A stretch of DNA of 43,866 nt from an uncultured Rhodospirillales bacterium (lineage in GTDB: Bacteria > Pseudomonadota > Alphaproteobacteria > Acetobacterales > Acetobacteraceae): contig CAIYCW010000103.1 of assembly GCA_903924855.1 (NCBI GenBank), positions 1 through 43,866 of the forward strand, written 5' to 3'. Below are positions 35,483-43,809 of the stretch, piece by piece. Numbering within the stretch: the first letter of the stretch is position 1; every line of letters begins with the position of its first letter. The notes under the pieces were generated by a model. It did not search any database, had not been told where the DNA came from, and worked only from the letters and a program-made list of their open reading frames with translations. The translations under genes were made by a program, and so were the position numbers.

Positions 35483-37075
35483 CTACTCCGGAGCGATCCG
35501 ACCCTCCAGGGCCGGCGCCAGCGGAGAGGCCTTGGTGATCGCTGCCTCCACCACCTCGTCCACGCCCGGGCCGGTGTCATAGGCGTTCTGGCCGCGGTCG
35601 CGCAGCACTGTGTAACCGTCGCCGCCGGTGCGCATGAAATTGTTGGTCACCACGGTATAGAGGCGCTGCGGGTCGAGCGGTGCGAAGCTGCCATCCTTCT
35701 GGCGGATCTGCACCTGGCGCAGCCGCTCCATCGGCGCTGCCAGCGGAGACCAGCTGATCCTCATGCCGGCCACCTGCGGAAAGCCGCCCACGCCCGCGCG
35801 TGACAGGCCGTTGGCGAGCGTTGCCTGCAGATCGGCGCCGGTAACCTGCACGGTCGCGGTGGTGTTGCCGAAGGGCAGCATGCTCAGCACATCGCCGATG
35901 GTGATGTCGCCGGCGGGCAGGCCGGTGCGCAGCCCGCCGGCATTGGTGATCGCCACATCGGCGCCGGGCATGGCGGCCAGCAGCGCGTCCGCGACGAAAT
36001 TGCCGAGCGGGCATTCGGCGATGCGGCAGGTGGTGATATCGAGTGCGGTCTCGGCATGGCCCACAACGCGCCTGCGCACCGCGTCCAGCTGGACGCTGTA
36101 GCCGGCGATGATGGCGGCCACACCCGGATGTTCCGCGAGATCGAGTCCCACATGGCGCGTGTCGCCGGCCACCGCCAGGATCTGGCCGTGCTCGTCCAGA
36201 TCCAGGTCGAGCCGGCCGAGATAGCGCGCGAAGCAGCCGGCCTGCACGATGACGGAGGCGCCGTTCGGCCCGCGCACCAGCGCATGGGCCGGGCCCTGTG
36301 CCTCCGCCTCGCTGTCGGACAGCACGGTGTGCGAGTGGCCGCCGATGATGACGCTGACGCCCGGCACCTGCCCCGCAATGGCATGGTCCTGCGCCACGCC
36401 CAGATGCGACAGGGCGATGACGAAATCGGCCCCCTGCGCCCGCAGCGCCTCCGCCTCTCGCGCAAGTGCGGGCTGTGCCTCCAGGAATTTCACATTGGGG
36501 CCGGGGGAGGAGGTGGTTGCGGTCTGCCCGGTGGTGAGGCCCACGATGCCGATCTTGAGCCCCGCGCGCTCCAGCAGGATCGAGGGGCGCAGCTTGCCGG
36601 CCAGGCTGGGCTCGGCGCTGCAATCGACATTGGCGGTCAGCACCGGGAATCTGGCGCGGTCCACGAAGCGGGCCAGCACCTCGGGGCCGTTGTCGAATTC
36701 GTGGTTGCCCACCGCCATCGCCTCGGTGCCGAAGGCGTGCATCACGGCCAGCTCCACCTCGCCATGCCAGGCGGTGTAGTAGAGGCTGCCCTGGAACTGG
36801 TCTCCGGCGTCAAGCAGCATCACCTCGCGCCCCGCGGCGCGTGCGGCGTCGCGCTCGGCGAACAGGGCGGTGGCAAGCCGGGCGGTGCCGCCATAGCAAT
36901 CCGGCCGCGCGCCGGGCTTGCAGGTGAGGGCACGGTTGTCCACCGGCTCATGGCGACTGTGGATGTCGTTCACGTGCAGGATGGTCAGGCGGTGCGCCAC
37001 CTGGCCCTGCGCGATGCGTGTCATCAGCAAGGTGGCGGGCAGGGCGGTGAGCAGGGTGCGACGGGCGATGTTCAT
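35483..37075 (-). CDS. 5'-nucleotidase/UshA-family metallophosphoesterase, exported
   Basis: This periplasmic enzyme hydrolyses nucleotides or UDP-sugars. The 530 residues open with a Tat-like signal (NIARRTLLTALPATLLM). The metallophosphoesterase motifs are all present: HVNDIHS (D37, H39), DAGDQFQG (D89), GNHEFD (N124, H125), SHLG (H224) and GGHSH (H247, H249). The C-terminal 5'-nucleotidase domain follows (ITNAGGLRTGLPAGDITIGDVLSMLPFGNT; YTVVTNNFMRTGGDGY). A SoxB-like role is less likely because no sox genes are near. It stands alone, convergent with the dehydrogenase. Confidence 0.9.
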   Translation of the reverse strand: MNIARRTLLTALPATLLMTRIAQGQVAHRLTILHVNDIHSRHEPVDNRALTCKPGARPDCYGGTARLATALFAERDAARAAGREVMLLDAGDQFQGSLYYTAWHGEVELAVMHAFGTEAMAVGNHEFDNGPEVLARFVDRARFPVLTANVDCSAEPSLAGKLRPSILLERAGLKIGIVGLTTGQTATTSSPGPNVKFLEAQPALAREAEALRAQGADFVIALSHLGVAQDHAIAGQVPGVSVIIGGHSHTVLSDSEAEAQGPAHALVRGPNGASVIVQAGCFARYLGRLDLDLDEHGQILAVAGDTRHVGLDLAEHPGVAAIIAGYSVQLDAVRRRVVGHAETALDITTCRIAECPLGNFVADALLAAMPGADVAITNAGGLRTGLPAGDITIGDVLSMLPFGNTTATVQVTGADLQATLANGLSRAGVGGFPQVAGMRISWSPLAAPMERLRQVQIRQKDGSFAPLDPQRLYTVVTNNFMRTGGDGYTVLRDRGQNAYDTGPGVDEVVEAAITKASPLAPALEGRIAPE

Positions 37076-37201
37076 GGTGCGATGATAGGCCGGTTTTGCG
37101 GGGGCGTGCGGCTGTGCGGAACGCTGCCATGAAATTTCACGAAGCCGAAACGCGGCGCTGCCTCTTGCACTTCGCGCCCGTCCGTCCGATTCTGTGGATC
37201 A

Positions 37202-37216
37202 GGACCGTACGGGTCC
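37202..37216 (+). other. Small hairpin in the nfuA leader
   Basis: GGACC and GGTCC pair around GTACG, 18 bp before the nfuA start codon. It is short and has no T-run. The 159-bp gap 37076-37234 also holds the divergent promoters of the phosphoesterase gene and nfuA, which I could not place. Confidence 0.3.
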
Positions 37217-37234
37217 AGTTTGCAGGAACACAGC

Positions 37235-37792
37235 ATGTTCATCGAAACCGAAGGCACGCCGAACCCGGCGACCCTGAAATTCCTCCCCGGCCGCGACGTG
37301 ATGGGCCAGGGCACCGCCGATTTCGCCTCCGCCGAGGCGGCCGGGCGCAGCGTGCTGGCCCAGGCGCTGTTCGCGCTTCCGGGTGTGGCACGCGTGTTCC
37401 TGGGTGGGGATTTCATCACCGTGACCAAGGCGGATGACGTGGAATGGTCCAGCCTGCGGCCGCAGGTGCTCGGCGCCATCATGGAGCATTTCGTGGCCGG
37501 CCGCCCGGTGGTGGACAGCGACGGTGAGGACGCTCTGGAAGACGTCTCGCCCGAGGATGCCGAGGTGGTGGCCCAGATCAAGGAACTGCTCGACACGCGG
37601 GTGCGCCCGGCCGTGGCCTCCGACGGTGGCGACATCGTGTTTCGCGGCTATCGCGAAGGTGTGGTGCGGCTGCACATGCAGGGCGCCTGCTCGGGCTGCC
37701 CCTCATCCTCCGCCACGCTGAAGCACGGCATCGAGAACATGCTGCGCCATTACGTGCCGGAAGTGACGCGGGTGGAGCAGGTGCTGGCTTGA
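37235..37792 (+). CDS. nfuA: Nfu-type iron-sulfur carrier protein
   Basis: The protein carries Fe-S clusters to target enzymes. The 185 residues start at ATG 37235 with AGGA upstream. The N-terminal Nfu_N domain (FIETEGTPNPATLKFLPG) is at 1-90 and the NifU-like C-terminal domain at about 110-185, with the cluster-binding C152-S-G-C155. This is the alphaproteobacterial/mitochondrial Nfu1 layout rather than the E. coli A-type layout. Fe-S delivery could serve the molybdenum hydroxylases upstream, but the gene is a general housekeeping one. Confidence 0.93.
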   Translation: MFIETEGTPNPATLKFLPGRDVMGQGTADFASAEAAGRSVLAQALFALPGVARVFLGGDFITVTKADDVEWSSLRPQVLGAIMEHFVAGRPVVDSDGEDALEDVSPEDAEVVAQIKELLDTRVRPAVASDGGDIVFRGYREGVVRLHMQGACSGCPSSSATLKHGIENMLRHYVPEVTRVEQVLA

Positions 37793-37823
37793 CGCCGGCT
37801 TGCTTCGCCGCCAAATGGGCGTT

Positions 37824-37841
37824 GTTCGATATCGAACGATA
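37824..37841. promoter_or_regulatory. Overlapping palindromes before the nitroreductase gene, possible operator
   Basis: GTTCGATATCGAAC (37824-37837) is a perfect 14-bp palindrome; TATCG-AA-CGATA (37830-37841) overlaps it. The pair abuts the ribosome-binding site AAAGGAG (37841-37847), so a bound regulator would block transcription or translation of the nitroreductase gene. The regulator is not encoded next to it. Confidence 0.55.
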
Positions 37842-37852
37842 AAGGAGTTCCG

Positions 37853-38437
37853 ATGAGCCTCGATCCCACCGCTCTCGCGGCGCTGTTCACCGACGCGCGC
37901 ACCCAGAACAAATGGACCGACCAACCGGTGACCGACGCCGAGCTGGAAGCGATCTTCGACCTGGTGAAGATGGGCCCGACCTCGGCCAATTGCTCGCCGG
38001 CGCGCTTCGTGTTCGTGCGCACGCCGGAGGGCAAGGAGAAGCTGAAGCCCGCATTGTCGGCCGGCAATCTGGAAAAGACGATGACGGCGCCGGTGACGGT
38101 GATCGTGGCGCATGACCCGCATTTCTATGAGCAGCTGCCCAAGCTGTTCCCGCATGCCGATGCCCGCGCCTGGTTCGCCGGCAACGAGACGCTGGCCAAC
38201 GAGACGGCGTTTCGCAACGGCAGCATGCAGGCCGCCTATCTGATCATGGCCGCGCGCGCTTTGGGCATCGATTGCGGCCCGATGAGCGGCTTCGACAAAT
38301 CCAAGGTGGATGCGGCGTTCTTCGCCAGCAGCGGCTGGAAGACCAACATGCTGATCAATCTCGGCCATGGTGACAGCTCGGGCCTGTTCCCGCGCTCGCC
38401 GCGCTTCGCTTTTGACGAGGCCTGCGTGCTGGCGTGA
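37853..38437 (+). CDS. rutE: Nitroreductase-family protein, RutE-like malonic semialdehyde reductase
   Basis: The FMN-dependent RutE enzyme reduces malonic semialdehyde to 3-hydroxypropionate in uracil breakdown. The 194 residues match the family length and layout: [21 protein letters not shown] at the start, [16 protein letters not shown] for FMN binding, and [27 protein letters not shown] near 123-149. No other rut gene is present, so a more general semialdehyde or enal reductase role is possible. The start ATG 37853 has AAAGGAG upstream. A strong hairpin with a T-run follows the stop. Confidence 0.85.
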   Translation: MSLDPTALAALFTDARTQNKWTDQPVTDAELEAIFDLVKMGPTSANCSPARFVFVRTPEGKEKLKPALSAGNLEKTMTAPVTVIVAHDPHFYEQLPKLFPHADARAWFAGNETLANETAFRNGSMQAAYLIMAARALGIDCGPMSGFDKSKVDAAFFASSGWKTNMLINLGHGDSSGLFPRSPRFAFDEACVLA

Positions 38438-38449
38438 TGTTCGCGTGAC

Positions 38450-38476
38450 GTAGGGCGGGTCGTGGACCCGCCCTAC
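38450..38476. repeat. Fifth copy of the palindromic repeat, extended to 27 bp
   Basis: The arms GTAGGGCGGGTC and GACCCGCCCTAC are perfect reverse complements around GTG. It is the same element as the 166-284 array with its outer CTAC/GTAG ends intact on both sides. Its right CTA (38473-38475) is the TAG stop of holC. It lies between two convergent genes, as the array does. Confidence 0.93.
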
Positions 38477-38486
38477 GCCTTTTTTT
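38450..38486 (+). terminator. Repeat-derived intrinsic terminator of the nitroreductase gene
   Basis: The 12-bp perfect stem of the repeat is followed by GCC and seven T (38480-38486) on the plus strand, 12 bases after the stop at 38437. This is a good Rho-independent terminator layout. The T-run is also the AAAAAAA that encodes the EKK end of holC on the other strand. Confidence 0.8.
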
Positions 38487-38919
38487 CCCAGCCGCGATCG
38501 GTCTGCTGCCAATAGACCAGTGTGTGCCCGGCCTCCTTGGCGGCGCGCCAGCGCTCGCGGGCGGCGACTGTCGCCGCCTCGTCATTGCCGTCGAACAGGT
38601 CGAACACCCGGGTGAAGCGATCCAGCTGCTCGCTGTCGCACCCATCCAGCAGAAACAGAAACGCCGCGTTGTTGGGCGCCTCGTCCTCCGTTGTCAGCCA
38701 GATCGGCTGCAGATCGGCGGCCCCGGTGGCGGCACTGCCATGCGGCAGCCAGCTCGGCTCCGGGCAAAGCCACAAGGCGGTGTCCAGCGCCGCCAGGCGC
38801 TCCGCCGAGCCGCAGCGCACCACTGCGCGTTGCCCCGCCGCCAGCGTGCGGCCGAGCAAGGCGGGCAGCGCCTGATCCGCACTGCTGCGGGTGAGATGGT
38901 AGAAGCCGATCTCCGCCAT
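38473..38919 (-). CDS. holC: DNA polymerase III chi subunit
   Basis: Chi links the clamp loader to single-strand-binding protein. The 148 residues start at ATG 38919-38917 (MAEIGFYHLTRSSADQALPALL). Family features are the conserved FYHLT start, the alternating helix/strand pattern, and AFLFLLDG with a C-terminal GHTLVYWQQTDRGWEKK. The frame extends upstream to 39078 only by running into pepA, so the later start is chosen. It follows pepA by 20 bp, the usual alphaproteobacterial pepA-holC order. Its stop lies in the palindromic repeat. Confidence 0.92.
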   Translation of the reverse strand: MAEIGFYHLTRSSADQALPALLGRTLAAGQRAVVRCGSAERLAALDTALWLCPEPSWLPHGSAATGAADLQPIWLTTEDEAPNNAAFLFLLDGCDSEQLDRFTRVFDLFDGNDEAATVAARERWRAAKEAGHTLVYWQQTDRGWEKKA

Positions 38920-38939
38920 GCGCTCAGCCTTCCATCCGG

Positions 38940-40364
38940 TCAGGCCCGGTGCGGATCTTCGAAGCGCCGCGCCACCAGACGATCGAGCAGGCGCACACCA
39001 TAGCCGCTGGCGCCCTTGGCGTGGCTGTCGCTTGCCTCGGCCTGCGAGTCCATGCCGGCAATGTCCAGATGCGCCCATGGCACGCCCGCGGTGAAATGGG
39101 CGAGGAAACTGGCGCCGTGGCAGGCATCCGGCTGGAAGCGGCCGGTGGCGCAGTTGCGCAGATCGGCGATGTCCGATTTCAGCGCCTCGTCATAGCCACC
39201 GCCCAGCGGCATGCGCCAGACCAGCTCCCCCACCGCCTCGCCGGCGGCGGCGATCTGGGCGGCCAGCGCGTCATCGGTGGCGAACAGGCCGGCCATCTGA
39301 TGACCCAGCGCCGTGATGATGCTGCCGGTGAGCGTCGCCAGATCGATCATCGCCTGCGGGCGCAGGCGCTTTGCGGTCCAGGACAGCGCATCGGCCAGCA
39401 CCAGCCGGCCTTCGGCGTCGGTGTCGATCACCTCGATGGTCTGGCCGCTATGGCTGTGCAGCACGTCGCCCGGCCGATAGGCATCGGCACCGATCGCGTT
39501 CTCCGCCAGCGCCAGCACGGCCACCGCCGGTGCCGGCGAGCGGCGCAGGGCCAAGGTGAGCATCACACCGGCACAGGTGGCAGCGCCCGTCATGTCCGCG
39601 CGCATCTCCTCCATGCCGGCGGCCGGCTTGATGCAGATGCCGCCGGTGTCGAAAGTGATGCCCTTGCCGACAAACGCGACCGGGGCCGCCTCCATCGCCC
39701 CTTCCCAGCGCAGCACCACCAGGCGCGGCCGGTGAGCCGAGGCACGGCCCACGGCAAGCAGCGCGCCCAGCCCCTCATGCTCCAGCTCGCGGCGCTTGAG
39801 CACGGTGACGCTGACGCCCGCCTCGCGCAGCGGGGTCAGGCGCTCGATGAAATCATCCGGGGTGAGCAGGTTGGAGGGGCTGGCCACCAGGTCTCGCACC
39901 AGCCTGGTGCCTTTCCACACCGCCTCCGCCTCCTGCCAGGCGGCGGTGATGCCGGGGCGGTCGTTCAGCAGGTCGATGGTGGCAAGGCGCTGGCCGTCCT
40001 CATCCGGGCGGCTGCGCCACTGGTCCTGGCGCCAGGCGCGCATCATGGCGCCAAGCGCAAAGGCGGCCGCCGGCTGCGGCAGCAGGCCATGCGCATCAAG
40101 GGCTATGCGCCGTGTGCGGGCGAGCCGGGCGGCAGCCAGGGCGCCGGCCGCGTGATAGGCGGCCTCGTTCGGCTTCGGCCCCAGACCCACCAGCAAGGTG
40201 GGCCGCATGGCGGTCAGGATGTGGCAGGCCGTGCCGGCAGCACCGGTGAAGCCCTCGGCGTCCGCCGCGGCCTCGAAGCCGGATGGCAGCGGGCTGCCCT
40301 CCAGCACCGGCAGCACCACGGCCACCGCCTTGGGGGCTGAACCACCGATGCGAAGCTTCATCAC
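38940..40364 (-). CDS. pepA: M17 leucyl aminopeptidase, second paralogue
   Basis: This cytosolic dizinc aminopeptidase has 474 residues. Metal and catalytic residues are intact: K234, D239, K246, D257, D316, E318 and R320 (GKGITFDTGGICIKP; DTDAEGR). It is shorter and more divergent in the N-terminal domain than the neighbouring copy, and it has the DLVASPSNLLTP motif at about 158-169. Its ATG overlaps the stop of the first paralogue (ATGA), so both are translated together. It may have a different peptide preference or join mixed hexamers. Confidence 0.93.
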   Translation of the reverse strand: MMKLRIGGSAPKAVAVVLPVLEGSPLPSGFEAAADAEGFTGAAGTACHILTAMRPTLLVGLGPKPNEAAYHAAGALAAARLARTRRIALDAHGLLPQPAAAFALGAMMRAWRQDQWRSRPDEDGQRLATIDLLNDRPGITAAWQEAEAVWKGTRLVRDLVASPSNLLTPDDFIERLTPLREAGVSVTVLKRRELEHEGLGALLAVGRASAHRPRLVVLRWEGAMEAAPVAFVGKGITFDTGGICIKPAAGMEEMRADMTGAATCAGVMLTLALRRSPAPAVAVLALAENAIGADAYRPGDVLHSHSGQTIEVIDTDAEGRLVLADALSWTAKRLRPQAMIDLATLTGSIITALGHQMAGLFATDDALAAQIAAAGEAVGELVWRMPLGGGYDEALKSDIADLRNCATGRFQPDACHGASFLAHFTAGVPWAHLDIAGMDSQAEASDSHAKGASGYGVRLLDRLVARRFEDPHRA

Positions 40365-41857
40365 GCCTCTTCGTAGTGAGACGCCACCAACCGGTCGAGC
40401 AGCCGCACGCCGAAGGCGGTGGCGCCCTTCGGCACGCAGGCGCTGTCCTTGGTGCTCCAGGCCATGCCGGCAATGTCCAGATGCGCCCAGGTGCGCCCGC
40501 CCACGAAGCGCTGGATGAACTGCGCCGCGGTGATCGCACTGCCCGGGCGGCCCGTCACATGCTTCATGTCCGCGATGTCGGATTTCAGCTGGCGGTCATA
40601 GGCGTCCGCCAGCGGCATGCGCCACACACGCTCCCCGGTTTCCTCGGCGGCGGCGGTGAGCTGGGCGGACAGACCGTCATCATTGCTGAACAGGCCGGCA
40701 TATTCATGGCCGAGCGCCACGATGATCGAGCCGGTGAGGGTGGCGAGATCGACCATGAATTTCGGGTCGTATTTCTCCAGGCAGTAATGCAGCACATCGG
40801 CCAGCACCATGCGGCCCTCGGCGTCGGTGTTGATGATCTCCACCGTCTGGCCGGAGGCGGTCTTCACCACATCGCCCGGGCGCTGCGCGGTGCCAGAGGG
40901 CATGTTCTCCACCAGACCCACCAGACCCACCGCATCCACCTTGGCCTGGCGCCCGGCCAGGGCCGCCATCAGCCCCACCACGGTGCCGGCGCCGGCCATG
41001 TCCCATTTCATGTCCTCCATGCCGGCGGCCGGCTTGATCGAGATGCCGCCCGAATCGAAGGTCACACCCTTGCCGACGAAGGCGATCGGCTGCGGGCGCT
41101 GGGCTTTCTTGCCCTTCCCGGACGAGGACGCGCCATGCCAGTGCATCACCACCATGCGCGGCTCGTTGGCGCTGCCCTGCGCCACGCCGAGCAGTGCGCC
41201 GAAGCCGAGCTTGGCCATCTCCTTCGGGCCGAACACCTCAACCTTCAGCCCCAGCGATTCCAGCGCCTTGATGCGCTCGGCCATCTCGGCCGGGTTCAGC
41301 ACGTTGGGCGGCTCGCTGACCAGGTCGCGGGTGATGCACACGCCGTCGAAAGTGGTCTGCAGCGGGGTCCAGGCCTCCTTCGCGCGCACCGGATGGGCGG
41401 CCAGCACGTGCAGCTTGGCAAGCTTCGGCTTGTCCTCCGCCTTTTCCTTGGTGCGGTAGCGGTCGAAGCGGTAGCTGCGCAGCGCGGCGCCCATGGCGAT
41501 GGCGGCGGCCAGCGCATCCGGCAGGGCGGCGGCCGCGATGCTGGCATGGGTGTCGCGCGACAGCGCCGGCACCGCATGGCCACCGGCTTCCTCGGCGGTG
41601 CGCTGGGTCAGCGCCTCCAGCTTGCCGATGCCGATCGCCACCACGCGCGACAGCCCGGCGCCGGGCGCCAGGATGGTGCAGCTGGTGCCGGGCTTGCCCT
41701 TGAACTCGGCCGCCTCCAGCGCGCGGGAGACCGCGCCGCCGGTTGCGTGATCCACCTCCGCCAGCAGATCGGCGGTGGGTTTCTCCCCCTCCTCCACCAG
41801 CAGCACCAGGGCGCCGTTCTTCGGCAGGGCGGATTTGGCAAAACCGATATCGAGCAT
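40361..41857 (-). CDS. pepA: M17 leucyl aminopeptidase, first paralogue
   Basis: This is the canonical-length PepA: 498 residues from ATG 41857-41855 (MLDIGFAKSALPKNG). The ligands are K263, D268, K275, D286, D345, E347 and R349 (GKGVTFDSGGISIKP; NTDAEGR). The N-terminal macro-like domain ends near 170, before DLVSEPPNVLNP. It releases N-terminal residues from peptides. It is the first gene of pepA-pepA-holC and diverges from cysQ. The frame to 41953 is an unsupported extension. Confidence 0.95.
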   Translation of the reverse strand: MLDIGFAKSALPKNGALVLLVEEGEKPTADLLAEVDHATGGAVSRALEAAEFKGKPGTSCTILAPGAGLSRVVAIGIGKLEALTQRTAEEAGGHAVPALSRDTHASIAAAALPDALAAAIAMGAALRSYRFDRYRTKEKAEDKPKLAKLHVLAAHPVRAKEAWTPLQTTFDGVCITRDLVSEPPNVLNPAEMAERIKALESLGLKVEVFGPKEMAKLGFGALLGVAQGSANEPRMVVMHWHGASSSGKGKKAQRPQPIAFVGKGVTFDSGGISIKPAAGMEDMKWDMAGAGTVVGLMAALAGRQAKVDAVGLVGLVENMPSGTAQRPGDVVKTASGQTVEIINTDAEGRMVLADVLHYCLEKYDPKFMVDLATLTGSIIVALGHEYAGLFSNDDGLSAQLTAAAEETGERVWRMPLADAYDRQLKSDIADMKHVTGRPGSAITAAQFIQRFVGGRTWAHLDIAGMAWSTKDSACVPKGATAFGVRLLDRLVASHYEEA

Positions 41858-41969
41858 GCGTGCGATCCGAAAATGACTGTGAGGCCCTGACTGTAGCAGC
41901 CTTGTTCCACTTGACCAGCGTCTAGCGCTGAAGCCCCGTAAAGGCCGCCCCATCGCCCACCGGCAATGC

Positions 41970-41999
41970 TTGGCGCGAAGCGCGCGGCATCGCTAGATT
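41970..41999 (+). promoter_or_regulatory. Weak candidate promoter of cysQ
   Basis: TTGGCG and TAGATT are 18 bp apart, ending seven bases before the cysQ ATG, which would give an almost leaderless transcript. No strong ribosome-binding site precedes the ATG (gattggccgg), which agrees. The match to consensus is only fair. Confidence 0.3.
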
Positions 42000-42005
42000 G
42001 GCCGG

Positions 42006-42767
42006 ATGACGGACCAGGACCTGCTGCATCTGTGCTTCGAACTCGCCGCCGAGGCGGGCGAGGCGATCCTTGCCATCCGCGCCCAGGGCTTCGAAACCCT
42101 GCACAAGGCGGACAATTCACTCGTCACCGCCGCCGATCATGCCGCCGAGGCGATCATCGTGGCGGGTCTGCGCCGCGCCACGCCGGACATCCCGGTGGTG
42201 GCGGAGGAGGAGATGGCCGCCGGCGCCACACCGCGCCAGGCACGGCGCTTCTGGCTGGTCGATCCGCTGGACGGCACACGCGAATTCGCGGCATTGCGCG
42301 ATGATTTCGCCGTCTGCATCGGGCTGGTGGAAGATGGCGTTCCGGTGCTGGGCGTGGTGGCGGTGCCGGCGCATGGCCAAAGCTACGGCGCCCTTCGCGG
42401 GCAGGGCGCCATCCGGCGCGATGCCGCAGGCGAACATACAATCCAGGTCCGCACCCCGCCCGCCTGCGGGCTGACGGTGATCGCCTCGCGCAGCTCGGTG
42501 CGCCATCCGATGGTGGCGGACTTCCTGGCCGACCGTGCGGTGCACGAAACCCTGCACACCGGCTCCGCCTTGAAATTCTGCCGCATCGCCGAAGGGGCGG
42601 CCGATCTCTACCCGCGCTTCGGCCGCACCATGGAATGGGACACCGCCGCCGCCCAGGCCGTGCTGGAAGCCGCTGGCGGCTCGGTGGTGGATGCCGACAC
42701 CGGTCAACGCCTGCGCTACGCCAAGCCCGGCTACGAAAACCCCCCCTTCATCGCAGCCGGCCTGTGA
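42006..42767 (+). CDS. cysQ: 3'(2'),5'-bisphosphate nucleotidase (CysQ, inositol-phosphatase family)
   Basis: CysQ removes phosphate from PAP, a product of sulfate assimilation. The 253 residues carry the lithium-sensitive phosphatase motifs: E67 (VVAEEE), D86-P-L-D89-G-T (WLVDPLDGTREF) and the C-terminal EWDTAAAQAVLEAAGG. The TREF following DGT and the short length favour CysQ over inositol monophosphatase (TTNF). The gene overlaps tsaC by four bases (GTGA). A general inositol-phosphatase role cannot be excluded. Confidence 0.9.
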   Translation: MTDQDLLHLCFELAAEAGEAILAIRAQGFETLHKADNSLVTAADHAAEAIIVAGLRRATPDIPVVAEEEMAAGATPRQARRFWLVDPLDGTREFAALRDDFAVCIGLVEDGVPVLGVVAVPAHGQSYGALRGQGAIRRDAAGEHTIQVRTPPACGLTVIASRSSVRHPMVADFLADRAVHETLHTGSALKFCRIAEGAADLYPRFGRTMEWDTAAAQAVLEAAGGSVVDADTGQRLRYAKPGYENPPFIAAGL

Positions 42768-43735
42768 CCGAGATCCTGCCCGCCTCCGACACTACAATCG
42801 CCCAGGCGGCCGCCTTCCTGCGCGCGGGCGAGCTGGTGGCGTTCGGCACCGAGACCGTCTACGGGCTGGGGGCGGATGCCACCAACACCAAGGCCGTCGC
42901 CCGCGTGTTCGAGGCCAAGGGACGGCCCCATTTCAACCCGCTGATCTGCCACTACCCCAGCGCCGAGGCCGCATTCGCCGATGTGGAGGCGCCCGAGATC
43001 GCCCGCATCCTGGCCCAGGCCTTCTGGCCCGGCCCGCTCACCCTGGTGCTGCCACGCCGCATCACCTGCAACGTGGCCCTGCTGGCCGGCGCCGGGCTGG
43101 ACACGCTGGCGGTGAGGGTGCCCAACCATCCCCACGCCCGCGCCCTGCTGGCCGCCGCTTCACGCCCGATCGCAGCACCCTCCGCCAACCGCTCGGGCCA
43201 GGTCAGCCCCACCACGGCCGCCCATGTGCTGGCCGATCTGGACGGACGCATCGCCGCCATCCTCGACAGCGGGCCCTGCACGGTGGGCGTGGAATCCACC
43301 GTGCTCGACCTCTCAGGCGCCACACCCTTCTTGCTGCGCCCCGGCGGCGTGACCCTCGAAGCGATCGAGGCGCGGATCGGCCCGGTCCAACGCGGCATCC
43401 CCCTGGCCGCGGCCCAGGCCAGCCGAACCCTGCGCTCCCCCGGCCTGCTGCTGTCGCACTACGCCCCCGACCTGCCGGTGCGCCTCAACGCCACCAGCGT
43501 GGAGCCCACAGAAGCCCTCATCGCCTTCGGCCCACCGCCGCCCGGCACACAGACATGCTTCCAACTCAGCGCAACCCAGGACCTGATCGAAGCCGCCAGC
43601 CGCCTGTTCGAAGCCCTGCGCGCCTTCGACCATACCCCCAGCATCACCCGAATCGCGGTGATGCCCATCCCCACAACCGGCCTCGGCCTCGCCATCAACG
43701 ACCGCCTCGCCCGCGCGGCGGCTCCCCGGGGGTGA
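42764..43735 (+). CDS. tsaC: Threonylcarbamoyl-AMP synthase (Sua5 type)
   Basis: The enzyme makes threonylcarbamoyl-AMP for the t6A modification of tRNA. The 323 residues start at GTG 42764, overlapping the cysQ stop. The YrdC domain (about 10-205) has GTETVYGLGADATN, KGRPHFNPL, WPGPLTLVLP and PIAAPSANRSGQVSPT. The extra C-terminal Sua5 domain (LRSPGLLLSHYAPDLPVRL onward) distinguishes it from short TsaC/RimN. The C-terminus is well preserved to AINDRLARAA. It is the last gene in the window. Confidence 0.94.
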   Translation: MTEILPASDTTIAQAAAFLRAGELVAFGTETVYGLGADATNTKAVARVFEAKGRPHFNPLICHYPSAEAAFADVEAPEIARILAQAFWPGPLTLVLPRRITCNVALLAGAGLDTLAVRVPNHPHARALLAAASRPIAAPSANRSGQVSPTTAAHVLADLDGRIAAILDSGPCTVGVESTVLDLSGATPFLLRPGGVTLEAIEARIGPVQRGIPLAAAQASRTLRSPGLLLSHYAPDLPVRLNATSVEPTEALIAFGPPPPGTQTCFQLSATQDLIEAASRLFEALRAFDHTPSITRIAVMPIPTTGLGLAINDRLARAAAPRG

Positions 43736-43754
43736 GGGGCTTTGGGGCGTGGGT

Positions 43755-43809
43755 GGCCTTCGGCCGGACCAGGGCTTTGCCCTGGACCCACCAGGACCAG
43801 CGGTCCTGG
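43755..43809. repeat. Cluster of three hairpins after tsaC
   Basis: Three perfect inverted repeats follow one another: GGCC-TTC-GGCC (43755-43765), CCAGGGC-TTT-GCCCTGG (43769-43785) and CCAGGACC-AGC-GGTCCTGG (43791-43809). They share CCAGG/CCTGG ends and three-base loops. The cluster starts 20 bp after the tsaC stop. It looks like an extragenic palindromic element and could stop transcription; there is no T-run. The remainder, 43810-43866, shows no gene. Confidence 0.8.

Noticed and set aside
35483..37075. SoxB thiosulfohydrolase
   Set aside because: The fold is related, but no sox genes are near, and the motifs fit the general 5'-nucleotidase family.
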